Source: Belnapia sp. F-4-1
GTDB taxonomy: Bacteria; Pseudomonadota; Alphaproteobacteria; Acetobacterales; Acetobacteraceae
Direction: 5' to 3'
Assembly: GCF_000802185.1 (NCBI RefSeq)
Contig: NZ_KN676113.1
Span: forward strand, 3,451,019-3,515,018
DNA: 64,000 nt
Below the pieces are notes generated by a model. That model saw nothing but the letters and a program-made list of their open reading frames with translations, was not told the DNA's origin and did no database searches. Made by a program: the position numbers and the translations under genes. Below are positions 40,884-49,285 of this stretch, piece by piece. Positions within the stretch are counted from its first letter, which is position 1, and each line of letters starts with the position of its first letter.

Positions 40884-42605
40884 TCAGACGAAGAGCGTGT
40901 CGGCCGCGGTCAGGTTGGTGACGTGCGGCAGGAAGACGTTCTCCGCCGTCGCGTCGAAGATGACGAGCGTGCCGGAGACCCCGCCCTCGCTCGCCGCGAT
41001 CATGTGCATCTTGGCCTCGTCGAAGCCCTCGAACCGCAGCTTGTCGGTGCCGGCGGTGAAGTTGGCGATCACCATGTCGCCGTCGCCATGCTGCACGGCG
41101 AAGACATCCTTGCCCATCGTCCCGCTGAAGGTGGCGCCGAGCCCATCCGCCGTCTTGGTGAAGCGGAAGTCGTCCGGGCTGTTGATCTTGAAGGTCGAGT
41201 GATGCTTGCCGAGGGTGGCGTCGTTGAAGCTGGCGTCCTCGACATAGAGGTTGCGGTCGCCGCTCGGGCCCGCCGCGTCGTTCAGGAAGCGGACGGTCAG
41301 CTTGTGGTCGCCGGCGCTCCAGTCGCCCTTGATGGTGATCTTGTCCTCATTGCCTGAGCCATGCAGCGCGCCTGCCGTCAGCGTGCCGCCGACCTGCTTG
41401 CCGTCGATGAACAAGCTGTACTGCGCGTTGCCCTGCCAGGCATCCTGGCTGATCTTCAGCACCAGGCTGTCGGCGCCGGCGCCGATGGTCTTGACCACCG
41501 CAGTGCCCGCGCCCGGGCCGGGGCTCGGAGCCGGGGTGGCGGCGCCGTCGGTGAAGGCGAAGTCGACCGGGCCTTTCTTCAGCAGGTCGGCGGTGCCCTT
41601 GGCGAGCGCCGTGCCGTTGTAGGTGATGCCGTCGACATGCAGGTTGCGATCGGTCGCGGCGGTGCCGCCCCAGGCGTCGTTGAGAAAGTTGACCGTGACC
41701 TTGTGCGCGCCGGGCGCCCAGTCGCCCCTGACGGTGATGACGTCGTCCTGGCCGGCGGCATGCGAGGCGCTGGCGGTCTGGGTGCCGCCGATCTGCTTGC
41801 CGTCGACGCTGATCGTGTACTGCGCGCTGCCCTTCCAGGCGTCCTGGCTGATCTTGAGCACCAGGCCGTCGGCGCCGGTGCCAATGGTCTTGACGATGCC
41901 ATTGTCCGGAGCAGGCTTGGGCGGCGTCGGCCCGGGCGGCGTCGGAGTGGGTGTCGAGCCCGAGCCCTTGGCGAGATCGGAGACGATGCCCTTCATCGAG
42001 TCCGCCAGCCGGTCGGCGACGAGCATGGCGTCCTGCTGGCCCATATGGCTGCTATGGGCATAGCCGTCGCCATCCATGCGGAGGCCGCTCATCGCCGTGC
42101 TGTCGAAGCTGGCGTTGAAGGAGGCGTCGGCCGAGAGCTGGCGCATGCCGGCCTGGATGTTGGCGGGGCTGTTCCCCTGGGCATAGGCGTAGGGGACATA
42201 GGTGAAGACATAGGGCGTGGTCGAGGCGTCCTGGCCGAGCGCGGAGCGCACCAGCGCGGCGTCGGTCTTCACCTCGGAGACCCAGTTCGCCGTCGTGACG
42301 CCGCCGGTGTTGCCGTCATACTCGTTGTGCATCCAGAGCGTGACGGTCGGGTTGTTCTTGATGTCGGCCGGCTCGGCCTTCACGTAGTTCAGCAGGCCCT
42401 GCTGCTGGCCGTCGGTGTCCCATTTGAGGAAGGCCGTACCGGAATAGATCGTCGAATTCTTGTCGCCGTAATGCTGGATGAGGTTGACGTTGACGCCCGG
42501 CAGGCTGGCTTCGAGTTGCTTCTCCAGGTCCCGCGCCCCACCATTGGCGACGAACAGGAGCGCGTTGCTCTGGCCCCGGATGAGGATGTTCACGTCGGTC
42601 GTCAT
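40884..42605 (-). CDS. Large secreted SGNH esterase with tandem carbohydrate-binding domains
   Basis: A 573-residue multidomain protein. Residues 1-230 resemble the sialate O-acetylesterase-like SGNH fold: RGQSN gives the nucleophile Ser13, and GDGYAHSSHMG near 205 the Asp/His pair. A Pro-rich linker follows. Two repeats of about 110 residues (each with LVLKISQDAW, YxxxxDGKQxGGT and DRNLxV) look like calcium-dependent xylan-binding modules. The C-terminal 70 residues (TMGKDVFAVQHGDGDMVIANF) resemble RTX-like ends used by type I secretion, closing in DTLFV. No Sec signal is present, which agrees with type I export. Likely a polysaccharide deacetylase or esterase. Confidence 0.8.
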   Translation of the reverse strand: MTTDVNILIRGQSNALLFVANGGARDLEKQLEASLPGVNVNLIQHYGDKNSTIYSGTAFLKWDTDGQQQGLLNYVKAEPADIKNNPTVTLWMHNEYDGNTGGVTTANWVSEVKTDAALVRSALGQDASTTPYVFTYVPYAYAQGNSPANIQAGMRQLSADASFNASFDSTAMSGLRMDGDGYAHSSHMGQQDAMLVADRLADSMKGIVSDLAKGSGSTPTPTPPGPTPPKPAPDNGIVKTIGTGADGLVLKISQDAWKGSAQYTISVDGKQIGGTQTASASHAAGQDDVITVRGDWAPGAHKVTVNFLNDAWGGTAATDRNLHVDGITYNGTALAKGTADLLKKGPVDFAFTDGAATPAPSPGPGAGTAVVKTIGAGADSLVLKISQDAWQGNAQYSLFIDGKQVGGTLTAGALHGSGNEDKITIKGDWSAGDHKLTVRFLNDAAGPSGDRNLYVEDASFNDATLGKHHSTFKINSPDDFRFTKTADGLGATFSGTMGKDVFAVQHGDGDMVIANFTAGTDKLRFEGFDEAKMHMIAASEGGVSGTLVIFDATAENVFLPHVTNLTAADTLFV

Positions 42606-42674
42606 CGTTCCGTCCGTTCTGCCCCGCAAAGGGGGCGGCCCACGGAGGGCCCTGTGGAAGAGGCCCCCTGGCCT

Positions 42675-42715
42675 CCAGGAATGTTCCTGGTGCCAAACCC
42701 TCACGGCACCGTGAG
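42675..42715. promoter_or_regulatory. Two perfect palindromes upstream of the secreted esterase gene
   Basis: CCAGGAA-TG-TTCCTGG at 42675-42690 and CTCACGG-CA-CCGTGAG at 42700-42715 have centres 25 bp apart, about 70-110 bases upstream of the start. The neighbouring DNA (42716-42780) is noticeably AT-richer and may hold the promoter. They could be operators or leader stem-loops. Confidence 0.5.
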
Positions 42716-42815
42716 TGTTGGTATATCGCATTCACGGAGTTTTGCACATTAAATCGCTCTTTGGTTGAGATCCGATGGGGCGGCTGCTCAACGGGTGAAG
42801 TTCGGAACGGGTCTA

Positions 42816-44429
42816 CTAGCCGCGCAAGGCCTTGATCTGGCTTGGATAACTTGACGGATCGACCCGCACGTCGAGCAGCACCGGCCCGGATGCCCCAAGG
42901 GCCTCGGCGAGGGCCGCGCGGTATTCCGCTTCATTGCCGGCCCGCAGGCCGGTGCCGCCCAGCGCCATGAAGGCCGTGGCGAAATCGGCCTCCGGCCAGC
43001 CGAGCGCCGCCTCCGGAATGCTGCGTCCGTCCTTCTTGATGTCGATCAGCGAGAGCGTCGCATCATTGAAGACGATGACGGTGAGGCGGGCGCCGAGCAC
43101 CGCCGCCGTCGCCAGCTCGCCGAGCGCCATCAGCAGCCCGCCATCCCCGGTGAAGGCGACGGCGCCGCGCGCCGGGTCCAGTATCGCCGCGGCGATGGCG
43201 GCCGGAAGTGCGAAGCCCATGGTGGCGAGGCCGTTCGAAATCAGCAGGTCGCCCGGGTGGCTGGCCTCCCAGAAGCTGGTGCAGGGGAACATATGAGCTC
43301 CGGCATCGACGGCGATGCGCGGTTCCGCCCCGGCCTCGCGGCAGGCGGCCTGGGCGAGCTCCACCACCGCCTGGGGCGAAAGGCCGCGGTTGCCGCTCGG
43401 GCCGTTGCCGAGCGACTCGCGCCAGCGCCGGCGGTGCCTGGCGATGGCCTCCGGCGCCCAGGCGCTGCGTGGCGCGTCCAGCGCGGCGAGGGCCGGGGCG
43501 AGGGGGCCGTGCAGCGCCACTTCCGGCGCGTGGTAGGCCAATGGCCGCGGCGCCGTCGCCAACTCGATGATGGGCGCGGCGTAGCGCCAGGGCTGCGGGA
43601 TGAATTCCACCGGATCGGCACCGGCGAGGATGATGCAGTCCGCCTCGGCCAGGACCAGCGCCTCGGCCGCTCCGCCGGTGAAGACGCCGGCGAAGAGCGG
43701 GTCGGAATCGGGCACCACGCCCTTGGCCTTGTAGGTGACGAGGGCCGGGCAGCCGAGCCGGGCGATCAGGCCGCGGAGCGCGGCGCAGGCGGCGGGCTCC
43801 GCGGCCTCCAGCCCCGCGATCAGTACCGGGTGGCGGGCGGCCGAGAGGATCCGGTTCGCTTCGGAGAAGGCCGCGCCCCGGACGAAGCTGGGCGGCGCGG
43901 CATCGGCGAGCGGCGGGGGCAGGGCCGGGGCGCGGGCCGCGGCGGCGGAGAGCTCCAGCAGCACCGGGCCGCGCGGTGCCTGCATGGCCAGGGCGAGGAG
44001 GCTCGCGGCCATCACCCCGGCGGCGGCGCCTGGTTCCACCGCGCGCGCCGCTCCCTTGGTTACCGGCGCCAGCAGCGCGGCGTGGTCGAAGAACTGGTGA
44101 TTGACGAAGGCGCGTTCGGCGCCGGTGAAGCCATCGGCCAGCAGCAGCACCGGGGCGCGGTCGAGGCTCGCCTGGGCCATGCCGTTGGCGGCGTTGGAGA
44201 CGCCGGGGCCACGCGTCACGAGGGCGACGCCGGGCCGGCCGGTCAGCTCCGCCTCGGTCGCCGCCATGATGACCGCAGCCGTTTCCTGGCGCGCCAGCAC
44301 GAAGCGGATGCCGCGTGCCGCGGCCGCCTCGATCAGCGCAAGGCTCGATCCGCCGCCGGGCACGCCATGGATGCGCTTTACCCCTGCCGCCGCCAAAGCT
44401 GCGGCCACCGCCTCCGCACCTGTCATCAT
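42816..44429 (-). CDS. Thiamine-diphosphate enzyme, acetolactate-synthase-like large subunit
   Basis: A 537-residue ThDP enzyme with the three-domain layout of the acetohydroxyacid synthase/benzoylformate decarboxylase superfamily. The N-terminal pyrimidine domain has RIHGVPGGGSSLALIEAA and the conserved catalytic Glu in LARQETAAVIMA near residue 50. The C-terminal GDGGLLMALGELATA near residue 430 is the Mg/diphosphate motif. There is no small regulatory subunit gene nearby, so catabolic carboligase or decarboxylase roles are more likely than isoleucine/valine synthesis. Start ATG 44429 has GGAAGG upstream; the adjacent in-frame GTG lies too close to that site. Confidence 0.88.
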   Translation of the reverse strand: MMTGAEAVAAALAAAGVKRIHGVPGGGSSLALIEAAAARGIRFVLARQETAAVIMAATEAELTGRPGVALVTRGPGVSNAANGMAQASLDRAPVLLLADGFTGAERAFVNHQFFDHAALLAPVTKGAARAVEPGAAAGVMAASLLALAMQAPRGPVLLELSAAAARAPALPPPLADAAPPSFVRGAAFSEANRILSAARHPVLIAGLEAAEPAACAALRGLIARLGCPALVTYKAKGVVPDSDPLFAGVFTGGAAEALVLAEADCIILAGADPVEFIPQPWRYAAPIIELATAPRPLAYHAPEVALHGPLAPALAALDAPRSAWAPEAIARHRRRWRESLGNGPSGNRGLSPQAVVELAQAACREAGAEPRIAVDAGAHMFPCTSFWEASHPGDLLISNGLATMGFALPAAIAAAILDPARGAVAFTGDGGLLMALGELATAAVLGARLTVIVFNDATLSLIDIKKDGRSIPEAALGWPEADFATAFMALGGTGLRAGNEAEYRAALAEALGASGPVLLDVRVDPSSYPSQIKALRG

Positions 44430-44609
44430 TTCCACCCTTCCGGAACGAGGCGATCCTAGGGCCGTCCTCGGCTGGCGCCAAAATCGCCCTGATCTGGGCG
44501 GGGCTGGCCATGGGTTGGGCAGAACGGTAGCCGCATGGGCAAAACATCGCGGCGGGGCGCTTGCGGCGGAGCCATGGTCCGTGCTGCTTTCCAGGAACGG
44601 GAACGCAGA

Positions 44610-46130
44610 ATGGGGGCCGCATCGTCCGTGTCGCAGGCTAGAATCGCCGCTTTCGACGAAATGCGGGCAGAGGACGGCATCCGGGCCGCCTATGCCGAGA
44701 TCGATCGCTGGCTCCGCGCCACCCCGCGGGAGCAGCTGGACGCCAAGCGCCGGGAGGCGGAACTGCTCTTCCGACGCATCGGCATCACCTTTGCCGTCTA
44801 TGGCGAGGGTGGTGACCCGGAACGGCTGATCCCCTTCGACATCATCCCCCGAATCATCGCACGGTCGGAATGGGAGCGCATGGCGCTCGGCCTCAGCCAG
44901 CGGGTGCGGGCGCTGAACGCCTTCCTCGCCGATGTCTATGGCAAGCAGGAGATCCTAAGGGCCGGCCGCATCCCGACCGCGCTGGTGCTGCAGAACGAGG
45001 GCTACCGCGCGGAGATGGTGGGCATCGTCCCGCCCGGCGGGGTCTATACCCATGTCGCCGGCATCGACATGGTGCGCACCGGGCCGGACGAATTCTACGT
45101 GCTCGAGGACAATTGCCGCACGCCCTCCGGCGTCTCCTACATGCTGGAGAACCGCGAGGCGATGCTGCGGCTCTTCCCCAAGCTCTGCGCCCAGCACCGC
45201 GTGGCGCCGGTCGGCCGCTACCCGGAGGAACTGCTGGAGACGCTGAAGGCCGTTGCCCCGCCTCAGGCCGGGGCCGAGCCCTGCGTCGTGCTGCTGACGC
45301 CCGGCCCCTACAACAGCGCCTATTACGAACACTGCTTCCTCGCCGACGAGATGGGTATCGAAGTGGTGGAGGGCGCCGACCTCTGCGTCGAGGACGATGT
45401 CGTCCACATGCGCACCACGGCGGGACCGCGGCGGGTCGACGTCATCTACCGGCGGATCGACGACGAGTTCCTCGACCCCAAGGCCTTCCGCGCGGACAGC
45501 CTGGTCGGCGTGCCGGGGCTCATGGCGGCCTACCGCGCTGGCAATGTCGCGCTGGCCAACGCGCCGGGGGCGGGGATCGCCGATGACAAGGCGGTCTATC
45601 CCTATGTGCCGGAGATGGTGCGCTTCTATCTCGGCGAGGAGCCGCTGCTCGCCAATGTTCCCACCTATCTCTGCGACCGTGACGAGGACCGGCGCTACGT
45701 CCTCGCCAATCTCGACAAGCTGGTGGTGAAGCTCGCCAAGGGCTCGGGCGGCTACGGCATGATGATCGGCCCGCATGCGACGCGGGACGTGCTCGAGGAA
45801 TTCCGCGCCCGCATCCTGGCCCGGCCCGGCGACTACATCGCGCAGCCGACGCTGGCCCTCTCAACTTGTCCGACAGTCGTCGAGCAGGGCATTGCGCCGC
45901 GCCATGTCGACCTGCGGCCCTTCATCCTCTCGGGCCGGGAAATCCGCATCGTCCCCGGCGGGCTGACGCGCGTCGCCATCCGCGAGGGCTCGCTCGTCGT
46001 CAACTCATCGCAGGGGGGCGGAACGAAGGATACCTGGATCCTTGAGGACGAGGGGCCGGGCGAGGCTGCCTTCCAGTCGCAATCCCAATCGGCGCAGTCG
46101 CAATCGCAATCCCAATCGGCGGGCGGCTGA
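44610..46130 (+). CDS. Circularly permuted type 2 ATP-grasp protein
   Basis: A 506-residue protein of the circularly permuted ATP-grasp family (COG2308). ATP-grasp segments include VYTHVAGIDMVRT near residue 150, EDNCRTPSGVSYMLENR near 172 and VKLAKGSGGYGM near 377. Such enzymes are thought to form peptide or amide bonds with ATP. The gene overlaps an alpha-E gene by TGATG, and an Anbu peptidase gene follows, a conserved neighbourhood. Upstream in-frame starts at 44535 and 44574 exist; 44610 has GGAAC at good spacing. Odd feature: the last 20 residues are a Gln-Ser repeat encoded by tandem hexamers. Confidence 0.88.
   Translation: MGAASSVSQARIAAFDEMRAEDGIRAAYAEIDRWLRATPREQLDAKRREAELLFRRIGITFAVYGEGGDPERLIPFDIIPRIIARSEWERMALGLSQRVRALNAFLADVYGKQEILRAGRIPTALVLQNEGYRAEMVGIVPPGGVYTHVAGIDMVRTGPDEFYVLEDNCRTPSGVSYMLENREAMLRLFPKLCAQHRVAPVGRYPEELLETLKAVAPPQAGAEPCVVLLTPGPYNSAYYEHCFLADEMGIEVVEGADLCVEDDVVHMRTTAGPRRVDVIYRRIDDEFLDPKAFRADSLVGVPGLMAAYRAGNVALANAPGAGIADDKAVYPYVPEMVRFYLGEEPLLANVPTYLCDRDEDRRYVLANLDKLVVKLAKGSGGYGMMIGPHATRDVLEEFRARILARPGDYIAQPTLALSTCPTVVEQGIAPRHVDLRPFILSGREIRIVPGGLTRVAIREGSLVVNSSQGGGTKDTWILEDEGPGEAAFQSQSQSAQSQSQSQSAGG
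46074..46118 (+). repeat. Tandem hexamer repeat encoding a Gln-Ser tail
   Basis: Units of CAGTCG, CAATCC and CAATCG alternate in two blocks separated by GCG, giving (QS)3-A-(QS)4-A. Slippage in such a tract would change tail length in steps of two residues without frameshift. Confidence 0.75.
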
Positions 46131-47068
46131 TGCTCAGCCGCACGGCCGACAACCTCTTCTGGCTGGCGCGCTACACGGAGCGGGCCGGCAATGTCGCCCG
46201 CGGCCTCGGCGTCGCTTCGCGCATGGCGGCGCTCACCGCGCGGCTGGGAGCGGAGACGGAGGAATGGCGCTCGCTCGTCACTGCCTCCGGCGGCGATGCC
46301 AGCTTCTACCGCAAGTACGAGGCGCCGACGGCCGATTCCGTCGTCCATTGGCTGGTTTTCGACCCGGAGAACCCCTCCGGCATCCTCTCCTCCATCGAGG
46401 CGGCACGGCGCAACGCCCGGGCGGTGCGCACGGCACTGACCGTCGACATGTGGGAGGCGCTGAACGATACCTGGAACCATCTCCGCGCCCTGCCGCCCGA
46501 GGCGATGGAGGGCGAGAAGCTCGCCGACTTCCTGGGCTGGGTGCGCGAGCGCGTCACGCTCTTCAACGGTGCGGCGCATGACACCATGCTGCGCGACGAG
46601 GCCTGGCGCTTCGTCCATCTCGGCACCATGCTGGAACGTGCCGACAACACCGCGCGGCTGCTCGACGTGAAGCACAACCTGCTGACGGCGGAAGCCGAGG
46701 GCGCGGTCGACTACGTGCAGTGGCAGGCGGTGCTGCGCTCCGTCTCGGCGCTGCGCTCCTATCAGTGGATCTACCGCGACCGGCTGAACCCGCGCCGCAT
46801 CGCCGAGCTGATGATCCTCCGCCCGGAGCTGCCGCGCAGCCTGATGGCCTGCCTCGCCGAGGTGGCGGAGACGCTGGAGGCGATCGCGCTCGGCCAGGGC
46901 GGGCGGCGTGGCGAATGCCACCGTCTCGCCGGCACCTTGCAGGCGCAGCTGCGCTACGGGCGGATCGACGCCATCATGGAGGAGGGGCTGCACGCCTTTC
47001 TCACCACCATGATCGAACGCGTCGCGGCGCTCGGGGGCGAGATCGACGCCTTCTACATCCGGCATTGA
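46130..47068 (+). CDS. Alpha-E domain protein
   Basis: A 312-residue, almost wholly helical protein (COG2307). MLSRTADNLFWLARYTERAGNVAR at the N-terminus and FVHLGTMLERADNTARLLDVK near residue 165 are the paired alpha-E signatures rich in Glu and Arg. The biochemical role is unknown; the genes travel with circularly permuted ATP-grasp and Anbu genes and are thought to act in one pathway making or trimming a peptide. It overlaps the ATP-grasp gene by one base and lies seven bases before the Anbu gene. Confidence 0.9.
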   Translation: MLSRTADNLFWLARYTERAGNVARGLGVASRMAALTARLGAETEEWRSLVTASGGDASFYRKYEAPTADSVVHWLVFDPENPSGILSSIEAARRNARAVRTALTVDMWEALNDTWNHLRALPPEAMEGEKLADFLGWVRERVTLFNGAAHDTMLRDEAWRFVHLGTMLERADNTARLLDVKHNLLTAEAEGAVDYVQWQAVLRSVSALRSYQWIYRDRLNPRRIAELMILRPELPRSLMACLAEVAETLEAIALGQGGRRGECHRLAGTLQAQLRYGRIDAIMEEGLHAFLTTMIERVAALGGEIDAFYIRH

Positions 47069-47075
47069 GCACGCG

Positions 47076-47828
47076 ATGACCTATTGCGTCGGACTGCACC
47101 TGCGCGAGGGCCTGGTCCTGCTCTCCGACACGCGGACCAATGCCGGCGTCGACAACATCTCGACCTTCGGCAAGATGCAGGTCGAGGAGATTCCGGGCGA
47201 GCGCGTGCTGGCGATTCTCTCGGCCGGCAACCTCGCCATCACCCAGGCGGTGTGGAACCGGCTGCAGGAGGGCGTCTCCCTCGGCGGCGAGACGCTGACC
47301 TTGCGCAGCGCGCCCAGCATGTTCCGCGCGGCGCAACTCGTAGGCCAGGCGGTGCGCGAGGTCTATGCCGCCGACGGGCCGGCGCTCTCGGCGCATGGCG
47401 TCGGCTTCGACATCTCGCTGATGCTCGGCGGGCAGATCGCCGGCGGGCCGCCGCGGCTCTTCCTCGTCTATGCGGCGGGGAATTTCATCGAGGCGACCAC
47501 CGACACACCCTTCCTGCAGATTGGCGAGCACAAATACGGCAAGCCGATCCTCGACCGCGTCGTCGGCTTCGACACACCGCTGATGGATGGCGTGAAGCTG
47601 GTGCTGATCAGCATGGACAGCACGCTGCGCTCCAACCTCACCGTCGGCATGCCGATCGACCTGCTGCTCTGCCGGACGGACGGCTTCCGGGTGACGCTCA
47701 GGCGGCGGATCACCGAGGAGGATCCGTATTTCCGCGCGGTGTCGGAAGGTTGGTCGGGGGCGCTGCGGAATGCCTATATGGCCTTGCCGCGGCCGGACTG
47801 GCTGGCGGAGGCCGCAGCGGGGGAGTAG
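47076..47828 (+). CDS. Anbu, proteasome-like peptidase
   Basis: A 250-residue N-terminal-nucleophile peptidase of the Anbu family (COG3484), related to HslV and proteasome beta subunits. After removal of Met the protein begins with Thr, the nucleophile. Asp18 (in LLSDTRT) and Lys33 (in FGKMQ) complete the catalytic triad at the spacing known for the fold. It lacks a long propeptide. Anbu assembles into open helical or ring particles; its substrate is unknown. Gene order ATP-grasp, alpha-E, Anbu supports a shared function. A transglutaminase-like gene often found with them is absent here. Confidence 0.92.
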   Translation: MTYCVGLHLREGLVLLSDTRTNAGVDNISTFGKMQVEEIPGERVLAILSAGNLAITQAVWNRLQEGVSLGGETLTLRSAPSMFRAAQLVGQAVREVYAADGPALSAHGVGFDISLMLGGQIAGGPPRLFLVYAAGNFIEATTDTPFLQIGEHKYGKPILDRVVGFDTPLMDGVKLVLISMDSTLRSNLTVGMPIDLLLCRTDGFRVTLRRRITEEDPYFRAVSEGWSGALRNAYMALPRPDWLAEAAAGE

Positions 47829-47861
47829 CCTCGGGGCAAGAATGGTCCCTGGGGAACGTCC

Positions 47862-48821
47862 ATGCGCCGCCGCATGCTGCTTGCCGCGCCCTGCCTTCTC
47901 GCCTTGCCGCGCATGGGCGCCGCGCAGGCCTGGCCGAGCCGTCCGGTCCGCATCGTCGTGCCCTTCGGCCTCGGCGGCTCGGCCGATATCGCCGCGCGCT
48001 TCCTCGCAGAGCCACTGAGCGCCGCGCTCGGCCAGCCGGTGGTCGTCGAGAACCGGCCCGGGGCGGGGGCGGTGATCGGCACGGATGTGGTGGCGAAGTC
48101 GGCGCCCGATGGCCACACCCTGCTGCTGATGTCGAACACCCATACGGCCAACGAGACGCTGCTGCCGAACCGTCCCTATGCGCTGATGCGCGACCTGGCG
48201 CCGGTCGCCGCCATCAACATCGCCTATCACGTATTGGCCGTGCACGGCGCGCTCGCCGTCCGGACGGTGCCGGAGCTGATCGCACGGGCGAAGGTCATGC
48301 CCGGCAAGCTCGACTACGCCTCCTCCGGGCCGGGAACGCCCTATCACATCGCCTCCGAGGTCTTCGCGGCGATGGCCGGCATCCGGCTCAACCACATTCC
48401 CTTCCGCGGCAGCAACGAGGCGCGGACGGCGCTGCTTGCCGGCCAGGTGCCGTTGATGTTCGACGCGATCCCGACCATGCGGGAGCAGATCGTCAACGGC
48501 CGCGTCACCGGCCTCGGCACCACCGGCCCCGCACGCAGCCCGCTGCTGGCGGACCTGCCGGCGGTGGCGGAAACGGTGCCGGGCTTCGAGGCCTCGATCT
48601 GGCTCGGGCTGATGGCGCCGGCCGGGCTGCCGCCGCCCATCGCTGCGCGGCTGAACCAAGAGGTGGGCAAGGTCCTCGCCTCGCCCGCGGGGCGGGATGT
48701 GATGGCGAAGGGCGGGGCGGAGCCGATGCCGATGACGATCGCCGATTTCGACGCCTTCCTGCGCCGCGACATCGAGCGGCAGCGGGAGTGGATCCGCATG
48801 GCGAAGATCGGGATGGATTGA
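47862..48821 (+). CDS. Tripartite tricarboxylate-type (Bug) periplasmic binding protein
   Basis: A 319-residue Bug protein with signal peptide (MLLAAPCLLALPRMGAAQA) and the family blocks WPSRPVRIVVPFGLGGSAD and VVVENRPGAGAVIGTD. It is the first gene of a five-gene coupled operon for a molybdenum hydroxylase, a decarboxylase-like protein and a CoA ligase, so it probably binds the substrate of that pathway outside the inner membrane. No TctAB membrane genes are nearby. Its stop overlaps the next start (TGATG). Confidence 0.92.
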   Translation: MRRRMLLAAPCLLALPRMGAAQAWPSRPVRIVVPFGLGGSADIAARFLAEPLSAALGQPVVVENRPGAGAVIGTDVVAKSAPDGHTLLLMSNTHTANETLLPNRPYALMRDLAPVAAINIAYHVLAVHGALAVRTVPELIARAKVMPGKLDYASSGPGTPYHIASEVFAAMAGIRLNHIPFRGSNEARTALLAGQVPLMFDAIPTMREQIVNGRVTGLGTTGPARSPLLADLPAVAETVPGFEASIWLGLMAPAGLPPPIAARLNQEVGKVLASPAGRDVMAKGGAEPMPMTIADFDAFLRRDIERQREWIRMAKIGMD

Positions 48822-49285
48822 TGCCGATGCTTTCCTTCACCCTGAACGGCGCAGCCGTCACGCTCGACCTGCCGGAGGATGTCGCGCTGCTGCATGCGCT
48901 GCGCGGCCCGCTCGGCCTGTCCGGCCCGCGCTTCGGCTGCGGCAACGAGCAGTGCGGCGCCTGCATGGTGCTGGTTGAGGGCGAGCCTCGTTGTGCCTGC
49001 ACGCTCGCCGCTGCCGCCGTCGCCGGCAAGGCGGTCGTGACGGTCGAGGGTCTTGGGACGCCGGAGGCGCCGCATCCGCTGCAAGCGGCTTTCCTGGCCG
49101 AGCAGGCGGGGCAGTGTGGCTATTGCCTCTCCGGCATCCTGGTCAGTGCCGCGGCGCTGCTGGCGCGCGATCCGGCGCCCGGGGAAGCCACGATCCGCGC
49201 GGCGCTCGATCCGCATCTCTGCCGCTGCGGCAGCCATAACCGCATCCTGCGCGCCGTGGCGCGGGCGGCGCGGGAGATGGCGTGA
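48821..49285 (+). CDS. 2Fe-2S subunit of a molybdenum hydroxylase
   Basis: A 154-residue protein with both iron-sulfur domains of the xanthine oxidase family. The plant-type cluster cysteines lie in FGCGNEQCGACMV near residue 42, and the second cluster in QCGYCLSG near 99 and CRCGSHNR near 132. It relays electrons from the Mo centre of the next gene product. As in isoquinoline 1-oxidoreductase and nicotinate dehydrogenase, no FAD subunit is encoded, so electrons probably pass to a cytochrome or quinone. Overlaps both neighbours. Confidence 0.93.
   Translation: MPMLSFTLNGAAVTLDLPEDVALLHALRGPLGLSGPRFGCGNEQCGACMVLVEGEPRCACTLAAAAVAGKAVVTVEGLGTPEAPHPLQAAFLAEQAGQCGYCLSGILVSAAALLARDPAPGEATIRAALDPHLCRCGSHNRILRAVARAAREMA

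Noticed and set aside
42816-44429. Biosynthetic acetolactate synthase (ilvB)
   Set aside because: No regulatory small subunit gene or ilvC nearby; the superfamily holds many other ThDP enzymes, so only a family-level call is safe.
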